Source: Methanobacteriota archaeon
GTDB taxonomy: Archaea; Thermoplasmatota; Poseidoniia; Poseidoniales; Poseidoniaceae
Reading direction: 5' to 3'
DNA: 7,100 nucleotides
Assembly (NCBI GenBank): GCA_029979405.1
Contig: JAPOHM010000071.1
Location: 1 to 7,100, forward strand
Within the stretch, counting starts at the first letter, position 1. The number at the start of each line of letters is the position of its first letter. This document shows, piece by piece, positions 6,299-7,100 of this stretch. The position numbers and the translations under genes were made by a program. The notes under the pieces were generated by a model. It was not told where the DNA came from. It saw nothing but the letters and a program-made list of their open reading frames with translations, and did not search any database.

Positions 6299-7100
6299 AC
6301 CACAATCCATCCCTCGGACAGAGTAATTTTCCCGATACCAAAATCGCCTAAACCTGAAGCAAGCAATATCTGTTTTGGGAGTGTATCAATTGCATGCATC
6401 AGCAACTGTCCGAGCCCGTCATGAATTACAATCCAGCTTGCTGGTAAATTATCAGGGGCACTATCAGGTGTTACTGTGTCAGAAACTGTGACGCTTGCAA
6501 ATGGTTTCACGAGACCACTTTCTCCTAAATCTACGATCACTGATAGAATGATTTTGTCCTGTGAAATTGTTAAATTTGCGGAGGATGGCATCACAGTAAA
6601 GTTGTTTGGTAATCCACTGAGTGAATTTTCTCCACGATTATTTCGCATTGAAATAACCTTTCTAATCCACGAAGAAAGTATAGTGTTGTGGTATACCAAA
6701 TCTCCTTGGGGAACTTCAACATCCGATATCTGACTGTCGTCGTTCATACCCCAAGCACAAGAGTGTCCATTCAACAGAGAAAGTTCGTTCATCCAGTTGA
6801 TCTGAGAAGGCTTTGTATTTTCTAATGATACAACGATTGAAGGGTTGCCGTCGATGTACTCAACTTCCTTCGTTGGAAAGAAATCAGTCATTGAGACAGC
6901 TAAACCAAGAATTATTGCAAGTGGGTCTAAAGCAGGTGGCCATTCTTTGATAGGATCGACTTCTTCTTCCAACCAGACTCCGGAGGCTAAATCATTTCCA
7001 AGTCCAAGACCTTCTGCAAACGAATGTGCCTCAAGCCAGGCTCGCTTTGACAATCCCACATCAAGTGCAGACCTCCCCATCGATTTAATCGCAGATGCCA
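6283..7100 (-). CDS. Unrecognised protein, probably N-terminally cut by the window edge
   Basis: I do not recognise this protein. A long open frame runs on the minus strand from the window edge to the TGA at 6283-6285. The first ATG in view is at 7080 (265 residues), but the codons upstream of it to 7100 stay open and no Shine-Dalgarno sequence precedes it, so the true start is probably outside. The N-terminal part looks helical (SKRAWLEAHSFAEGLGLGND), followed by a hydrophobic stretch (LDPLAIILGLAVSMTDFF) that is more like a buried helix than a membrane span. The rest alternates beta-like segments with loops, including ASWIVIHDGLGQLLMHAID near the end. No signal peptide, membrane anchor or metal-binding motif stands out. 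Length and lack of stops argue it is a real gene. It overlaps the OsmC gene tail to tail by 16 nt. Confidence 0.7.
   Translation of the reverse strand, partial: ASAIKSMGRSALDVGLSKRAWLEAHSFAEGLGLGNDLASGVWLEEEVDPIKEWPPALDPLAIILGLAVSMTDFFPTKEVEYIDGNPSIVVSLENTKPSQINWMNELSLLNGHSCAWGMNDDSQISDVEVPQGDLVYHNTILSSWIRKVISMRNNRGENSLSGLPNNFTVMPSSANLTISQDKIILSVIVDLGESGLVKPFASVTVSDTVTPDSAPDNLPASWIVIHDGLGQLLMHAIDTLPKQILLASGLGDFGIGKITLSEGWIVVQTES

Noticed and set aside
6476..6733. 85-residue plus-strand open frame
   Set aside because: It is antisense to the unrecognised minus-strand gene, with no motif or ribosome site.

Overview
The window is AT-rich, gene-dense chromosomal DNA with no RNA genes, mobile elements or CRISPR repeats that I can see. 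The gene style suggests a marine planktonic archaeon of the Poseidoniales (Marine Group II) type: short intergenic gaps, single-gene units, a cytosolic helical-repeat protein ending in a PIN nuclease domain, and an MmpL-type exporter. This is a tentative inference from style. The isocitrate dehydrogenase and the OsmC protein look like bacterial homologues, so a bacterial host is not excluded.

Six protein genes fill almost the whole window, and their strands alternate strictly (+ - + - + -). From left to right they are: (1) the C-terminal half of an RND/MmpL membrane transporter, cut by the left edge; (2) a small four-helix membrane protein with regularly placed histidines, resembling the DUF4079 / cytochrome b561-like proteins; (3) a 1121-residue soluble protein made of alpha-helical repeats and ending in a PIN-type ribonuclease domain with its acidic residues intact; (4) a complete NADP-type isocitrate dehydrogenase (icd); (5) a YhfA-like OsmC-family protein with both redox cysteines; (6) an unrecognised protein that probably runs off the right edge.

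No two neighbours share a strand, so there is no operon here. The three convergent junctions are very tight: a 39-nt overlap, a 10-nt gap and a 16-nt overlap. The two divergent gaps, about 100 and 70 nt, must hold the promoters of genes 2 to 5. A perfect palindrome spans the stop codon of the PIN gene at the PIN/icd junction. The PIN gene has a strong Shine-Dalgarno sequence that selects a GTG start at 1221.

Functionally the set is mixed: export, a possible membrane redox protein, RNA processing or decay, the TCA cycle and peroxide/thiol chemistry. The most notable item is the large helical-repeat/PIN protein. Its layout recalls eukaryotic SMG6-type proteins, and I cannot match it to a described archaeal or bacterial system.
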